Positions 34,629 to 44,068 are shown, numbered from the stretch's first letter. The stretch is DNA of 64,000 nt from Nocardia nova (GCF_002933465.1 NZ_PSZE01000030.1:1-64000); one strand, 5' to 3'. Notes: a model not told the origin generated them from the letters alone. Numbers and translations are program-made.

Positions 34629-35270
34629 TCAGTGCACGCCGAGGCGCGCGAGGATATCGGCTTCGACGCCGGACAGTTCGTGCGAAATGGAGTTGTGCAC
34701 CGCACGCCGGCGCGGCGTGGGCATCTGCTCGGCGGTGCGCACGGCAGCGGACAGGCTGGCGAGCCGGTCGCGGGTGGCGGCCACGAACTTCTGCGTCTCG
34801 CCGCTCTTGTCACCGGAGTTCTCGATACCGGCCAGGGTCGATTCGACACCGGTGATGCGGGCCTGCAGACGGGCGCCGTGGCCGGTGAAGTCGCCCAGTT
34901 CGCCGATGCCGATACCCAGCCGATGGGCGCGGCGGGTGTCGATCTGACCGCGGATGAAAGTGGCGGCCCGGTAGGCCAGCGGCGCCAGCACCGGCACCAG
35001 CACGCGCGCCACGCCCAGATACTTCTTCACCTGACTCGCGGTGAGCAGTTCGCGGTCGGCGCGTTCGGCGGTCTTGAGGGCTGCCTTCTCCTCTGCCTTC
35101 AAGGTCGCGATCTGAGCCTTCGCCACCTCGCGCTGGGTGCGGAGTTCGGCGCGCTGGCGTTTGCGTTCGTTGCGGGCGCCGAGCTTGGCCTCCATCGCGG
35201 CCTTGTGCTTGAGGGCTTTCGCCTCGGCTTTGCGGTCCGCACGCCGCTTGCGCTTGGTGAACAACCCCAT
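34629..35270 (-). CDS. DUF6474-type coiled-coil protein
   Basis: 213 residues. A Lys/Arg/Ala-rich N-terminal coiled coil (MGLFTKRKRRADRKAEAKAL and on to about residue 80) is followed by SQVKKYLGVARVLVPVLAPL and a mixed helical C-terminus. The family is seen in mycolic-acid actinobacteria; function unknown. The ATG at 35270 is chosen over one at 35300 because GGAGGG stands six or seven bases before it. It may share a transcript with the copper genes, which start 14 bp further on, or merely lie next to them. Confidence 0.78.
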   Translation of the reverse strand: MGLFTKRKRRADRKAEAKALKHKAAMEAKLGARNERKRQRAELRTQREVAKAQIATLKAEEKAALKTAERADRELLTASQVKKYLGVARVLVPVLAPLAYRAATFIRGQIDTRRAHRLGIGIGELGDFTGHGARLQARITGVESTLAGIENSGDKSGETQKFVAATRDRLASLSAAVRTAEQMPTPRRRAVHNSISHELSGVEADILARLGVH

Positions 35271-35500
35271 CGAAAGCCCTCCGTCACGAAGTTCCGTCAT
35301 GCTGATATACCCACATGCCACACGGTTTGCGCCAACTGTAGCGGGATGCGGACCCGAGGGCGCCGCCGCGGCGGCCGGTCCGCGGTTCGGTTGCGTGGCG
35401 ATCCGAGCCCGGGCCGCGCGAGTGCCGAGGTAGCGGCCCGCGTACACCCGGCACGCAGGCGGTTCGCGGGAGTGTCGGAGGTAGGGACCATACTGCTTAC

Positions 35501-37348
35501 GTGTATTCGGGCAGCGGCGACCGGGACGGTCGCGAGGAAGACGGCGGAGGCGACGAGCGGCGGGCTGCTGCTCGCCGAACCGTCGTAGTGCCCGCCGAAG
35601 TGGAACGGGCGCAGCAGGTTTCGGTTGATACGGCGAATATCTCGGCACCCGCCGAGGCCGGCGAGAATCCGCCGCGAATCGCCTACGTCGACGCGCGCGC
35701 ACTGGTCGGATGCCGGCATCGGCTGCATCTGGACGCCACCCATCCGGAACGGCTGCTCGGGGTGCCCGAGGACGCGGGGGTCAAACAGCGCCGTGACGCC
35801 GCCACCGCGCATCGCTCGAAGGTCCGCGACACACTCGTCGCCGCCGATCCGCAGGCGTGGGTGATCATCGATCCGGACCAGCACGCGAGCGGCCGCGCCG
35901 AGGCCACGCTGCGCGCGTGTTCGGAAGGAGCGCAGCGCATTTGGGGTGCGTTGCTGCCGCAGGAGTCCGATACCGGCCGTCGCGGCGGCTGCGAGATCCT
36001 GCTGCGCGACACCGATCGGGGCGGCTATATCCCGATCATCGTGGTCAACCACAAGGTGACCGATCCGCGCCAGCCCGATCCGGCCGATTTCCACCCCACC
36101 ACCTCCGGCCTGTACCACTGGGATCCGCGCCCCGACCGGCACGTCCGAGTCCGCACCCAACCGCGAGACCAGCAGCGGCTGGCCCATCTCTACCGGATGT
36201 TGCAGCGGCACGGGCTGGCCAGTCCCGCCCTGGTCGGCGGGGCGATCGGCTATCACTTCGACCGGATCCTGGTGCACGATCTGGGCCCGGTGCTCGACGA
36301 GTACGACCGGCGTTACGCCGACCGCATCGCGGTGGTGCGCGGGGAGCTGCCGACCGTGCCGTCGAAGGTGCCGGAATGCCGGCAGTGCCCGTGGTGGACC
36401 CGGGCGCCGATCGTCGAGCGAACGGGTATCACCGAACCGCCCGCGGTGAGCTGTGAGGGCTGGCTGGCGGCCCATCGCGACGTCAGCCTCGTCGCACCCG
36501 GTTCCCGCGCCGAACTGCTGCGCCGCCACGGCGTGCAGACCATCGACGACCTGGCCGAGTGGAGCGCGGACGAACCCGAGGACTGGCAGTACGAGCCGTT
36601 CGCCGAGACCGTGGTGACCGCGCGCGCCTGGATCTCGGGCGCGCCGCTGGTTCGCCGCGTGGATCGGGTGCGGGTCACCCGGGCCGACGTCGAGGTCGAC
36701 GTCGACCTGGAGAGCTACCAGGAATACGGCGCCTACCTGTGGGGCACCCTGCTCGACGGTGTGTATCGCCCCTTCTTCACCTGGGACCCGCTGCCGACCG
36801 CCGACGAGGCCCGCTCGTTCGCCGAATTCTGGACCTGGTTGATGGCGGTACGCGCCGACGCGGCCGCGGCGGGTAAGACGTTCGCCGCCTACTGCTACTC
36901 ACGCACCGCCGAGGACAAGTGGCTCTACGAATCGGCGCGCCGCTTCGCCGGACGGCCCGGGGTTCCCACCGAGGACGAGATCCGCGCCTTCGTCGACAGC
37001 CCGCAGTGGGTGGATATGTTCCAGGCGGTGTCGGAGCAGTTCATCTGCCCGAACGGCAAGGGACTCAAGAAGATCGCTCCGGTCGCCGGATTCGGCTGGC
37101 GCGACCCCGAGGCCGGCGGCGAGGCGTCGATGAGCTGGTATCGCCTGGCGGTCGGCTACGACGGTGCGCCCGATCTGTCGCAGCGCACCCGGCTGCTGGA
37201 ATACAACGAGGACGATGTGCGCGCGACTCAGGTGCTGCGGGAATGGATGGCGCCCGCGCAACCCCGCGCGCACAGCGCCGATGCCGAGGTTCCCGCGATG
37301 ACCGACTTTCGCGAGCCACCCGCGATCCGTCGTAATATCTGCACGTGA
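35501..37348 (+). CDS. TM0106-family RecB-like nuclease with C-terminal RNase H-like domain
   Basis: 615 residues. The N-terminal PD-(D/E)XK-like part (about 35-300) includes RIAYVDARALVGCRHRLHLD and IVVNHKVTDPRQPDP. A cysteine set (CRQCPWW, CEGW) resembles the AddB-like 4Fe-4S site. The C-terminal predicted 3'-5' exonuclease (RNase_H_2) covers about 395-600 (YGAYLWGTLLDGVYRPFFTW, YCYSRTAEDKWLYE, LLEYNEDDVRATQVL). Role in DNA repair is inferred. The GTG start stands six bases after CATACT (35489-35494), so the mRNA is probably leaderless. Its stop overlaps the htpG start by four bases. Confidence 0.86.
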   Translation: MYSGSGDRDGREEDGGGDERRAAARRTVVVPAEVERAQQVSVDTANISAPAEAGENPPRIAYVDARALVGCRHRLHLDATHPERLLGVPEDAGVKQRRDAATAHRSKVRDTLVAADPQAWVIIDPDQHASGRAEATLRACSEGAQRIWGALLPQESDTGRRGGCEILLRDTDRGGYIPIIVVNHKVTDPRQPDPADFHPTTSGLYHWDPRPDRHVRVRTQPRDQQRLAHLYRMLQRHGLASPALVGGAIGYHFDRILVHDLGPVLDEYDRRYADRIAVVRGELPTVPSKVPECRQCPWWTRAPIVERTGITEPPAVSCEGWLAAHRDVSLVAPGSRAELLRRHGVQTIDDLAEWSADEPEDWQYEPFAETVVTARAWISGAPLVRRVDRVRVTRADVEVDVDLESYQEYGAYLWGTLLDGVYRPFFTWDPLPTADEARSFAEFWTWLMAVRADAAAAGKTFAAYCYSRTAEDKWLYESARRFAGRPGVPTEDEIRAFVDSPQWVDMFQAVSEQFICPNGKGLKKIAPVAGFGWRDPEAGGEASMSWYRLAVGYDGAPDLSQRTRLLEYNEDDVRATQVLREWMAPAQPRAHSADAEVPAMTDFREPPAIRRNICT

Positions 37349-39357
37349 CCGATAACGTCGAACAACTGGAGTTTCAGGCCGAGACCCATCAGCTTCTGGA
37401 ACTGATGATCCACTCGGTCTACTCGAACAAGGACACTTTCCTGCGGGAATTGATCTCGAACGCCTCCGACGCGCTGGACAAGCTGCGGCTCGAGTCGTTC
37501 CGGGACAAGGATCTCGAGGTCGACACCTCGGATCTGCATATCGAACTCGAGGTCGACAAGGACGCCCGGGTGCTGACCGTCCGCGACAACGGCATCGGCA
37601 TGTCGCGCGCCGAGGTGGTCGATCTCATCGGCACCCTGGCCAAGTCCGGCACCGCCGAACTGCGGCGCCAGCTGTTGGAAATGAAAGGAGCCGCCGCCGA
37701 TTCTTCGGGTCGCTCCGCAGGCTCCGCTCCCGCGGACCTCATCGGCCAGTTCGGTATCGGCTTCTACTCGACGTTCATGGTGGCCGACAAGGTCACGCTG
37801 ACCACCCGCCGCGCGGGTGAGTCCGAGGGCACCCGCTGGGAGTCCACGGCCGGCAGCTCGACCTACACCATCGAAACCCTCGACGACGCGCCTCAGGGCA
37901 CCGCGGTCTCGCTGCACCTGAAGTCCGCCGACGAGGACGATCACCTCTTCGATTACACGCAGGAGTGGAAGCTCCGCGAGATCGTCAAGAAGTACTCGGA
38001 CTTCATCTCCTGGCCCATTCGAATGCAAGTGGAGCGCACCGTCACCGAGGGTGAGGGCGAGGAGAAGACCGAGAAGACGATCCTCGAGGACCAGACGCTC
38101 AATTCGCAGAAGGCGCTGTGGACGCGCCCGCGCAGCGACGTCTCCGACGAGGAGTACAAGGAGTTCTACAAGCACGTCTCGCACGCCTGGGACGACCCGT
38201 TGGAGGTCATTCCGCTCAAGGCCGAGGGCACGTTCGAATATCAGGCGCTGCTGTTCATCCCGTCGCACGCGCCGTTCGATCTGTTCATGCGCGAGCACAA
38301 GCGCGGAGTGCAGTTGTACGTGCGCCGCGTGTTCATCATGGACAACTGCGAAGAGCTGATGCCGGAGTATCTGCGCTTCGTCAAGGGCGTGGTGGATGCG
38401 CAGGATCTGTCGCTCAACGTCTCGCGCGAGATTCTGCAGCAGGACCGGCAGATCCAGATGATCCGCAAGCGCCTGGTGCGCAAGGTGCTGTCGACGATCA
38501 AGGATCTGCAGAGCGCCGAATCGGCCGAATCCGGCGACGGCGATGCCGCGAAAGAGTCGAAGTACCAGACCTTCTGGAACGAATTCGGCCGAGTTCTCAA
38601 GGAGGGCCTGCTCTCCGACTTCGACAACCGCGAAACCATCCTGCAGGTCTCGTCTTTCGCCTCGACGCACTCGGATTCCGAGCCCACCACGCTCGCGCAG
38701 TACGTGGAGCGCATGGCCGAGGGCCAGGACAAGATCTACTACATGACCGGCGAATCCCGGCAGCAGATCGAGAATTCGCCGCATATGGAGGCATTCAAGG
38801 CCAAGGGCCTCGAGGTGCTGATCCTGACCGATCCGGTCGACGAAATGTGGGTCGGCTCGGTGCCGGACTTCGACGGCAAGCCGTTCCAGTCGATCGCCAA
38901 GGGCGAGGTCGATCTGGAGACCGAGGAGGAGAAGAAGGCCTCCGAACAGCTGCGTGAGCAGCAGGAGAAGGATTTCGGCGATGTGCTGAAGTGGCTGCAG
39001 GAGACGCTGAGCGACAGCGTCAAGGAGGTCCGCCTGTCCTCCCGCCTGACCACCTCTCCGGCTTGTGTCGTCGGCGATGTCTTCGACTTCACCCCGCAGC
39101 TCGAGCGCATGTACCGCGCGTCCGGCCAGGCCCTCCCGGAATCCAAGCGCATTCTGGAACTCAACCCGGACCACCCGCTGGTCACCGGGCTGCGCGATGC
39201 GTACTCCGCGAGCAAGGACACGGCCGAGAAGTCCGAAGAATTGGCCGCTACCGCCGAATTGCTCTATGGCACAGCGATTCTCGCCGAAGGCGGCGAATTG
39301 AAGGATCCGGCCCACTTCGCCCAACTGCTGGCGGACCGGCTCACGCAGACCGTCTGA
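37345..39357 (+). CDS. htpG: HSP90-family chaperone HtpG
   Basis: 670-residue ATP-dependent chaperone. The N-terminal GHKL ATPase has ELISNASDALDKLR, DNGIGMSRAEVVDLIGTLAK and GQFGIGFYS; middle and C-terminal dimer domains follow to the end. Residues about 112-128 form a Ser/Gly/Ala-rich insertion (AADSSGRSAGSAPAD) where most family members have a shorter charged linker. The GTG start overlaps the nuclease stop (GTGA), so htpG is translated from the nuclease transcript. Bacterial HtpG is usually monocistronic or heat-regulated; no heat-shock operator is visible here. Confidence 0.96.
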   Translation: MTDNVEQLEFQAETHQLLELMIHSVYSNKDTFLRELISNASDALDKLRLESFRDKDLEVDTSDLHIELEVDKDARVLTVRDNGIGMSRAEVVDLIGTLAKSGTAELRRQLLEMKGAAADSSGRSAGSAPADLIGQFGIGFYSTFMVADKVTLTTRRAGESEGTRWESTAGSSTYTIETLDDAPQGTAVSLHLKSADEDDHLFDYTQEWKLREIVKKYSDFISWPIRMQVERTVTEGEGEEKTEKTILEDQTLNSQKALWTRPRSDVSDEEYKEFYKHVSHAWDDPLEVIPLKAEGTFEYQALLFIPSHAPFDLFMREHKRGVQLYVRRVFIMDNCEELMPEYLRFVKGVVDAQDLSLNVSREILQQDRQIQMIRKRLVRKVLSTIKDLQSAESAESGDGDAAKESKYQTFWNEFGRVLKEGLLSDFDNRETILQVSSFASTHSDSEPTTLAQYVERMAEGQDKIYYMTGESRQQIENSPHMEAFKAKGLEVLILTDPVDEMWVGSVPDFDGKPFQSIAKGEVDLETEEEKKASEQLREQQEKDFGDVLKWLQETLSDSVKEVRLSSRLTTSPACVVGDVFDFTPQLERMYRASGQALPESKRILELNPDHPLVTGLRDAYSASKDTAEKSEELAATAELLYGTAILAEGGELKDPAHFAQLLADRLTQTV

Positions 39358-39375
39358 CCGCACCGCCGGAAGTAA

Positions 39376-39415
39376 GGTAAGGCTCGCCCGGAAGCCCGTG
39401 CGAGCTTACCTTTTT
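39376..39415 (+). terminator. Intrinsic terminator after htpG
   Basis: GGTAAGGCTCGC (39376-39387) pairs with GCGAGCTTACC (39400-39410) with one bulged G, followed by TTTTT at 39411-39415, 18 bp past the htpG stop. Confidence 0.9.
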
Positions 39416-39540
39416 CGGCGCCTGAGCCATGCGAATCGGACGAGTTCGCCTCGTTCGGACCGCGCGCCCGAAGGCCGTGCCGGGCGCGGCGCAGTGTCCT
39501 ACCGGGACCGGGCCCGAGTCCTGGTGTCGGGCTGGGGGGT

Positions 39541-39559
39541 GTGGGGGCGAAGCCCCCAC
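39541..39559 (-). terminator. GC hairpin at the end of the SDR gene
   Basis: GTGGGGGC-GAA-GCCCCCAC: a perfect 8-bp stem 9 bp beyond the minus-strand stop at 39569. No U-tract follows, so it is probably a factor-assisted or I-shaped terminator. Confidence 0.6.
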
Positions 39560-39568
39560 GACCCAGTG

Positions 39569-40336
39569 TCAGCGCGGCGCCATGCGCAGCGCACCGTCCA
39601 TGCGGAAGGTCTCGCCGTTCAGGTAGTCGTGCTCGGTGATGTACTGCGCGAGCTGGGCGTACTCGTCCGGACGGCCCAGGCGCGACGGGAAGGGCACACC
39701 GGCCTCGAGGCCCTTGCGGTACTCCTCGGTGACGCCGGCCAGCATCGGGGTGTCGATGATGCCGGGAGCGATGGTGTTGACGCGAATGCCGAATTGGGCC
39801 AGGTCGCGCGCGGCCGGAACGGTCATGCCGGCGACGCCGCCCTTGGAGGCGGAGTAGGCGATCTGGCCGATCTGCCCCTCGAACGCCGCCACCGACGCGG
39901 TGTTGATTACGACGCCGCGCTGGCCGTACTCGTCGACCGGCTCGGTCTTGGAGATGGCGTCGGCGGCCAGGCGCATCACGTTGAAGGTGCCCAGCAGATT
40001 CACGGTGATCACCGTCCGGAACAGCTCGAGATCGTGCGGGCCGTTCTTGGACAGGATGCGTCCCGCCCAGCCCACACCGGCGCAGTTGACCACGATGCGC
40101 GGCGGCACACCGGATTCGACGACCTTCGCCACCGCGGCGGCGACCTCGTCGTTGCTGGTCACGTCGGTCGGGATCAGGGTGACACCGGCGGGGACGCTGT
40201 CGCCGGCCCGTTCGATCGACTGAGCCAGATCGAGACCGAATACGGTCGCACCCTGGTCGGCGAAGCGTTTTGCGGTCGCGGCGCCCAGACCGGACGCAGC
40301 TCCGGTGATGATCGCGGCGGAGCCCGAAATCTCCAC
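39569..40336 (-). CDS. Short-chain dehydrogenase/reductase (3-hydroxyacyl-CoA dehydrogenase type)
   Basis: 255-residue SDR. The cofactor motif TGAASGLG at 11-18 and acidic residue after beta 2 (GLDLAQ) suggest NAD(H). NCAGVGWAGR, the catalytic Ser in INTASVAAFEGQ and YSASK follow, and the C-terminus has LNGETFRMDGALRMAPR. It closely resembles the HSD17B10/FabG-like 3-hydroxyacyl-CoA dehydrogenases of actinobacteria. It is divergent from the TetR gene at 40523 (186 bp), which is a plausible regulator. Confidence 0.9.
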   Translation of the reverse strand: MEISGSAAIITGAASGLGAATAKRFADQGATVFGLDLAQSIERAGDSVPAGVTLIPTDVTSNDEVAAAVAKVVESGVPPRIVVNCAGVGWAGRILSKNGPHDLELFRTVITVNLLGTFNVMRLAADAISKTEPVDEYGQRGVVINTASVAAFEGQIGQIAYSASKGGVAGMTVPAARDLAQFGIRVNTIAPGIIDTPMLAGVTEEYRKGLEAGVPFPSRLGRPDEYAQLAQYITEHDYLNGETFRMDGALRMAPR

Positions 40337-40522
40337 GGTGTTTGGTCCTCTCGTTAGTGACGGCCCGATGGGTACTGGCCTTCCGTCAACAGCACCATAT
40401 CGGGCGTGGGTGCCGTCACAGCCGGGGGTGCGCCGCGTGCGGAGCCGGCACCGCGCAGAATGGAAGACAACCAGCTAGTTTCGTTTGCGAACCGGTACGC
40501 GATCTATCGATGGAGTAGTCAC

Positions 40523-41290
40523 ATGACCGCCTCGGCCCCCGCGGACCGTCGGCTACCTCGGGGCCGGCACGGAATCCCGCGGGAAACGGTCGTCCAGGAC
40601 CAGCGCGACCGAATCCTCGCGGCGATGGCGGATGCGATGGCCGCGCACGGCTATGTGGGCACATCGGTCGCGGCGGTGCTCAAGCGAGCGGGTGTGTCGC
40701 GGGAGACCTTCTACGAGCAGTTCCGCTCGAAAGAGGATTGTTTCGAAGCGGCCTACGAGCGCGCGGTGGAACTGCTGATCGCGCGCATCCAGGACGTGCT
40801 GCCGCCGGTGTCGGATCGGTCCGCCGGGACCGGCACTGACGGCCGCGAATCGGTACCAGATCCTGCGCGCGAGCCCGATTCGCGGCCCGATGGCCCGGCC
40901 GACCCGCCGATCGGCGCCTTGCTCGACGCCTACCTCGACGGTCTGGCCTCCGAACCGGCCTACGCGCGCCTGTTCCTCGTCGAGGTCTACGCCGCTGGGC
41001 CCAAGGCGATCGCACGGCGCGCGGAACTGCAGGAATCGTTCGTCTCGCTCGTCGCCGACATTCTCGATGCCCGCACCGATCAGCAGCGCTTCGCGTGCCG
41101 CACCATGGTGGCCGCACTCAGCGCCATGGTGACCACCCACGTGGCGGCCGATGATCTGGACGGGCTGCGTGAGTTGCGCGAGCCCATGCTCGAGCTGGTC
41201 CGCCGCAGCGGCGATCTGTTCGGCGGCGTGCCCGCCGACCCCGGTGCCCTCGGTCGCACAGATCCGCGGCAGCATTTCGATCCCTGGTAA
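40523..41290 (+). CDS. TetR-family transcriptional regulator
   Basis: 255 residues. The HTH at about 22-65 reads RILAAMADAMAAHGYVGTSV, then LKRAGVSRETFYEQFRSKED. A Pro/Asp-rich loop near 95-120 and a C-terminal ligand domain (ALLDAYLDGLASEPAYARLF) follow. The ATG at 40523 has GGAG seven bases upstream; longer in-frame starts would reach into the promoter. It is divergent from the SDR gene. No clear palindromic operator could be picked out in the gap. Confidence 0.88.
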   Translation: MTASAPADRRLPRGRHGIPRETVVQDQRDRILAAMADAMAAHGYVGTSVAAVLKRAGVSRETFYEQFRSKEDCFEAAYERAVELLIARIQDVLPPVSDRSAGTGTDGRESVPDPAREPDSRPDGPADPPIGALLDAYLDGLASEPAYARLFLVEVYAAGPKAIARRAELQESFVSLVADILDARTDQQRFACRTMVAALSAMVTTHVAADDLDGLRELREPMLELVRRSGDLFGGVPADPGALGRTDPRQHFDPW

Positions 41291-41308
41291 CCACCACGGG
41301 ATGCCGAC

Positions 41309-41746
41309 TCAGTCGAGGCAGAATTCGTTGCCCTCCGGATCGGCCATCACGATATGCCCGTTGCCCAGCGGGGGAGCCGGTTCGTGACGCTGCCGCCTGG
41401 TCGCGCCGCGGGATACGAGCCGCTCGGCCTCGGCCTCCAAGGCCGCCATCCGTTCGTCGCCGCGCAGGCCCGGGGCCGCCCGCACATCCAGATGTACGCG
41501 GTTCTTGGCCTGTTTGCCCTCGGGCACCCGCTGGAAGAACAGCCGCGGACCGGCACCTTCGGGATCGATCAGCGCCGAAGCGTCGTTGCGTCGTTCGGGC
41601 GGCACGTTCATGGCCGCCAGCGCCTCGTCCCAGGTCCGGAATCCGGGCGGTGGATCCTGTAGCCGGTAGCCGAGGGCGTCGGCCCAGAACGCGGCCAATG
41701 CCGCGGGATCGCCGCAGTCGAAGGTGATCTGGACATCGCGGGCCAT
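41309..41746 (-). CDS. VOC/glyoxalase-like domain protein
   Basis: 145 residues of the glyoxalase_6 type: VQITFDCGDPAALAAFWADA at the start, LFFQRVPEGKQAKNRVHLDV in the middle and IVMADPEGNEFCLD at the end. The conserved His and Glu positions for a divalent metal are present. The substrate is unknown; many such actinobacterial proteins are annotated only by fold. Its ATG shares one base with the stop of the DinB gene (TGATG), so both are translated together. Confidence 0.86.
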   Translation of the reverse strand: MARDVQITFDCGDPAALAAFWADALGYRLQDPPPGFRTWDEALAAMNVPPERRNDASALIDPEGAGPRLFFQRVPEGKQAKNRVHLDVRAAPGLRGDERMAALEAEAERLVSRGATRRQRHEPAPPLGNGHIVMADPEGNEFCLD

Positions 41747-42315
41747 CAGCTCGCCTCCTGTCGGTTCCGGTGCAGGTAGAGGTCGCGCAGCAGGCAGACC
41801 TCCGCCAGGTGGTGGATCAGTTCGCGATTGATGTGCAAAACCAGTGCCGAGAGCGGGAATTCGGCATAGGGCCCCTCGGCCGTACCGCACGGACGGTCGA
41901 GGCCGTCTTCGCCCAGCGATTCGATGCCGCCCAGCCAGGTGTCATATTCCGAATCGAGTTGGGCCAGTGCGTCGTTCGCGGTCTCGGCGTATTCGAACGA
42001 ATAGTAGTCGGTGGCCGCGCGCCCGAAATGCGCGGCGTTGCGCACGGCGAGTACGCCGACGATCACATGGCCGAGCCGCCAGGCGATCGTCGTGAACGGC
42101 GCGGGTTCCGGCGGCGGGAAGGCGAAGTCGATGGTCATCGCGCCGGAACCACCTTGGATCGGTGCACCGCCGTCGCCGCGCGGGTGCAGGTTCCAGCAGC
42201 CGGGCACGGGCTCCCAGCTGTACTCGTCGTCGGTGAGCCCGTCGAGCCGAGGCCGGAGCTGGTGGGTCCAGTGCCAGTCGATCTGCTCGCGCAGCAGGTT
42301 GTTCCAGTCGGTCAT
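41746..42315 (-). CDS. DinB-superfamily protein
   Basis: 189 residues of the four-helix DinB_2 fold: LLREQIDWHWTHQLRPRLDG near the start, FTTIAWRLGHVIVGVLAVRN in the middle, and INRELIHHLAEVCLLRDLYL at the end. Histidines at the metal-site positions (His82 in RLGHV; His168/169 in LIHHLAE) suggest metal-dependent thiol transferase activity; in actinobacteria mycothiol is the usual partner. It is co-translated with the VOC gene and divergent from the WYL regulator, 61 bp apart. Confidence 0.85.
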   Translation of the reverse strand: MTDWNNLLREQIDWHWTHQLRPRLDGLTDDEYSWEPVPGCWNLHPRGDGGAPIQGGSGAMTIDFAFPPPEPAPFTTIAWRLGHVIVGVLAVRNAAHFGRAATDYYSFEYAETANDALAQLDSEYDTWLGGIESLGEDGLDRPCGTAEGPYAEFPLSALVLHINRELIHHLAEVCLLRDLYLHRNRQEAS

Positions 42316-42376
42316 GGGCACAGCTTCGCGCGAATAGCGGACAGTTTCCTTCCGCGATCTGTGCCACGATGAGCGA

Positions 42377-43366
42377 ATGACCGCCGAGGCGACCACCGAA
42401 CGGGTGTTGCGGCTGCTGGCCCTGCTGCAACGCCGGCCGTCCTGGACGGCCACCGAACTGGCCGCCGAGCTGGGCGTCACCGATCGTTCGGTGCGTCGCG
42501 ACGTCGAGCGTCTGCGCGCGATCGGTTATCCCGTCCAGGCCACGGCCGGTGTCGGCGGGGGATATCAACTCGGCGCGGGTACGCGGCTGCCGCCGTTGCT
42601 GCTCGATGACGAGGAGGCCATCGCCACCGCGGTGTCGCTGCGTCTGGCCACCGGAGGAACTGTCGCCGGCGCGGGCGAGGCGGCGCTGCGGGCACTGACG
42701 AAGCTCGATCAGGTGATGCCGCCCAGATTGCGGGCCGAGGTGCGGGCGGTCCACGACGCGACCGAGACCATGGCCGGTCCGGGAATCGAGATCGACGCCG
42801 AATTGCTGCTGACCCTCGCCCGCGCCTGCCGCGACGCCGTCCGGGTCCGCTTCCACTATGCCGGCCGCAACGGGACCGCCGGCGAACGCACCGTCGAACC
42901 GGTCCGCATGGTCACCACCGGCCGGCGCTGGTATCTGATGGCCCGCGATGTCGACCGCGACGACTGGCGCACCTTCCGACTCGACCGCATGCGCGAGGTG
43001 CGGGCCACGACCTGGCGTTTCCGCCCGCGCGACCATCCGGACCCGGTCGGCTACGTGCAGCGATCGGTGGCCGAGGCGCCGTACCGACACCTCGCCAGAA
43101 TCCGCGTGCACGCCGACTCCGCCCGGGTGCGCGACCTGATTCCGCCCCAGGTCGGCCGCGTCGAAGACGATCGCGACGGCTGGTCGGTACTGATGGTGGC
43201 CGGCGACGACCTCGACTGGCTCGCGGTCCGCATCGTTCGCCTGGGTTTCGAGGTCGATGTCCTGGAGCCGCCGGAACTGCGCGAGGCCGCGGCCCGTCTG
43301 GCCCGCGATTTGTCGGCGGTAGCCGAACCGGGCCGGGTTGCCGGCCGCTCAGCGTCCGTGCAGTGA
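42377..43366 (+). CDS. HTH-WYL transcriptional regulator
   Basis: 329 residues. An HTH_11 domain at 5-60 (LLALLQRRPSWTATELAAEL, DRSVRRDVERLRAIGYPVQA), a linker, the WYL domain at about 140-225 (VRFHYAGRNGTAGERTVEPV, GRRWYLMARDVDRDDWRTFR), and a WCX C-terminal domain. WYL regulators sense small ligands, sometimes DNA damage or redox cues. The gene is divergent from DinB-VOC, which it probably controls. Its 3' end overlaps the convergent transporter gene by 18 bp. Confidence 0.9.
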   Translation: MTAEATTERVLRLLALLQRRPSWTATELAAELGVTDRSVRRDVERLRAIGYPVQATAGVGGGYQLGAGTRLPPLLLDDEEAIATAVSLRLATGGTVAGAGEAALRALTKLDQVMPPRLRAEVRAVHDATETMAGPGIEIDAELLLTLARACRDAVRVRFHYAGRNGTAGERTVEPVRMVTTGRRWYLMARDVDRDDWRTFRLDRMREVRATTWRFRPRDHPDPVGYVQRSVAEAPYRHLARIRVHADSARVRDLIPPQVGRVEDDRDGWSVLMVAGDDLDWLAVRIVRLGFEVDVLEPPELREAAARLARDLSAVAEPGRVAGRSASVQ

Positions 43367-44068
43367 ATGCGGTTCCGCCGGCTCCTCGTCGTGCCGATTC
43401 GGGCGCCCGAGCAGGCCCCACAGCGCACCGCCGAGCAGCGGCACCACCGCCGCGAGCGAGTATTCGCCGAGTCTGCCCAGCTCCGGTGCTATCGCGCCGA
43501 GCAGGGTAGCGGCACCGATGTAGAGGAACAGTAGGCCGGAAGCGACGGCGACCGCTCGTTCCGGGATGTGCTTGCCGACCGTGATGCCGATAGCGATGGC
43601 GAGACCGCCGGCGGCGACCATGCCCGCGACCGAACCCGCCCAGACGGCCACCCAGTTGTGATTGGAGGCCAGGGCGATGGTGGCGAACATGGTTCGGTCG
43701 CCGAGTTCGGCGAGCAGGAACGACGAGATCACGATGAGGAAGGCGCGGCCGGGGGAGGCGGGGCCGGTGGTCTCTGGTTCGTCGGGATCGGGTTCCTCGT
43801 GCCGGGCCGCCCACAGCGTCCACACGCCGACCGCCAGCAGGATGATGCCGGTGCAGAGTGCGATGAATTCGGTGGGCAGGGCCGCTCCGAGGAAATGTCC
43901 GACGCCGACGGCGATCACATTCACCAGCACGCTCGCGACGGTGATACCGCCCAGCACGATCCACCAGCGGTAGCGCAGAGCGAAGGTCAAGGCCATCAGC
44001 TGCGATTTGTCGCCGAGTTCGGCGACGAAGAGCACGCCGAAGCTCAGTAGTATCGCGGCGATCATCAT
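43349..44068 (-). CDS. GDT1/TMEM165 (UPF0016) family cation transporter
   Basis: 239 residues with six to seven transmembrane helices in two repeats, each with the family motif: ELGDKS (17-22) and ELGDRT (121-126). The family exports Mn2+ (MneA in Vibrio, MntX-like) or exchanges Ca2+. A probable manganese riboswitch lies directly upstream (44140-44242), so Mn2+ efflux is the likely role. The first ATG at 44068 is three bases from GGGAG; the second at 44065 has the better six-base spacing and may be the true start. It overlaps the convergent WYL gene by 18 bp. Confidence 0.92.
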   Translation of the reverse strand: MMIAAILLSFGVLFVAELGDKSQLMALTFALRYRWWIVLGGITVASVLVNVIAVGVGHFLGAALPTEFIALCTGIILLAVGVWTLWAARHEEPDPDEPETTGPASPGRAFLIVISSFLLAELGDRTMFATIALASNHNWVAVWAGSVAGMVAAGGLAIAIGITVGKHIPERAVAVASGLLFLYIGAATLLGAIAPELGRLGEYSLAAVVPLLGGALWGLLGRPNRHDEEPAEPHSLHGR

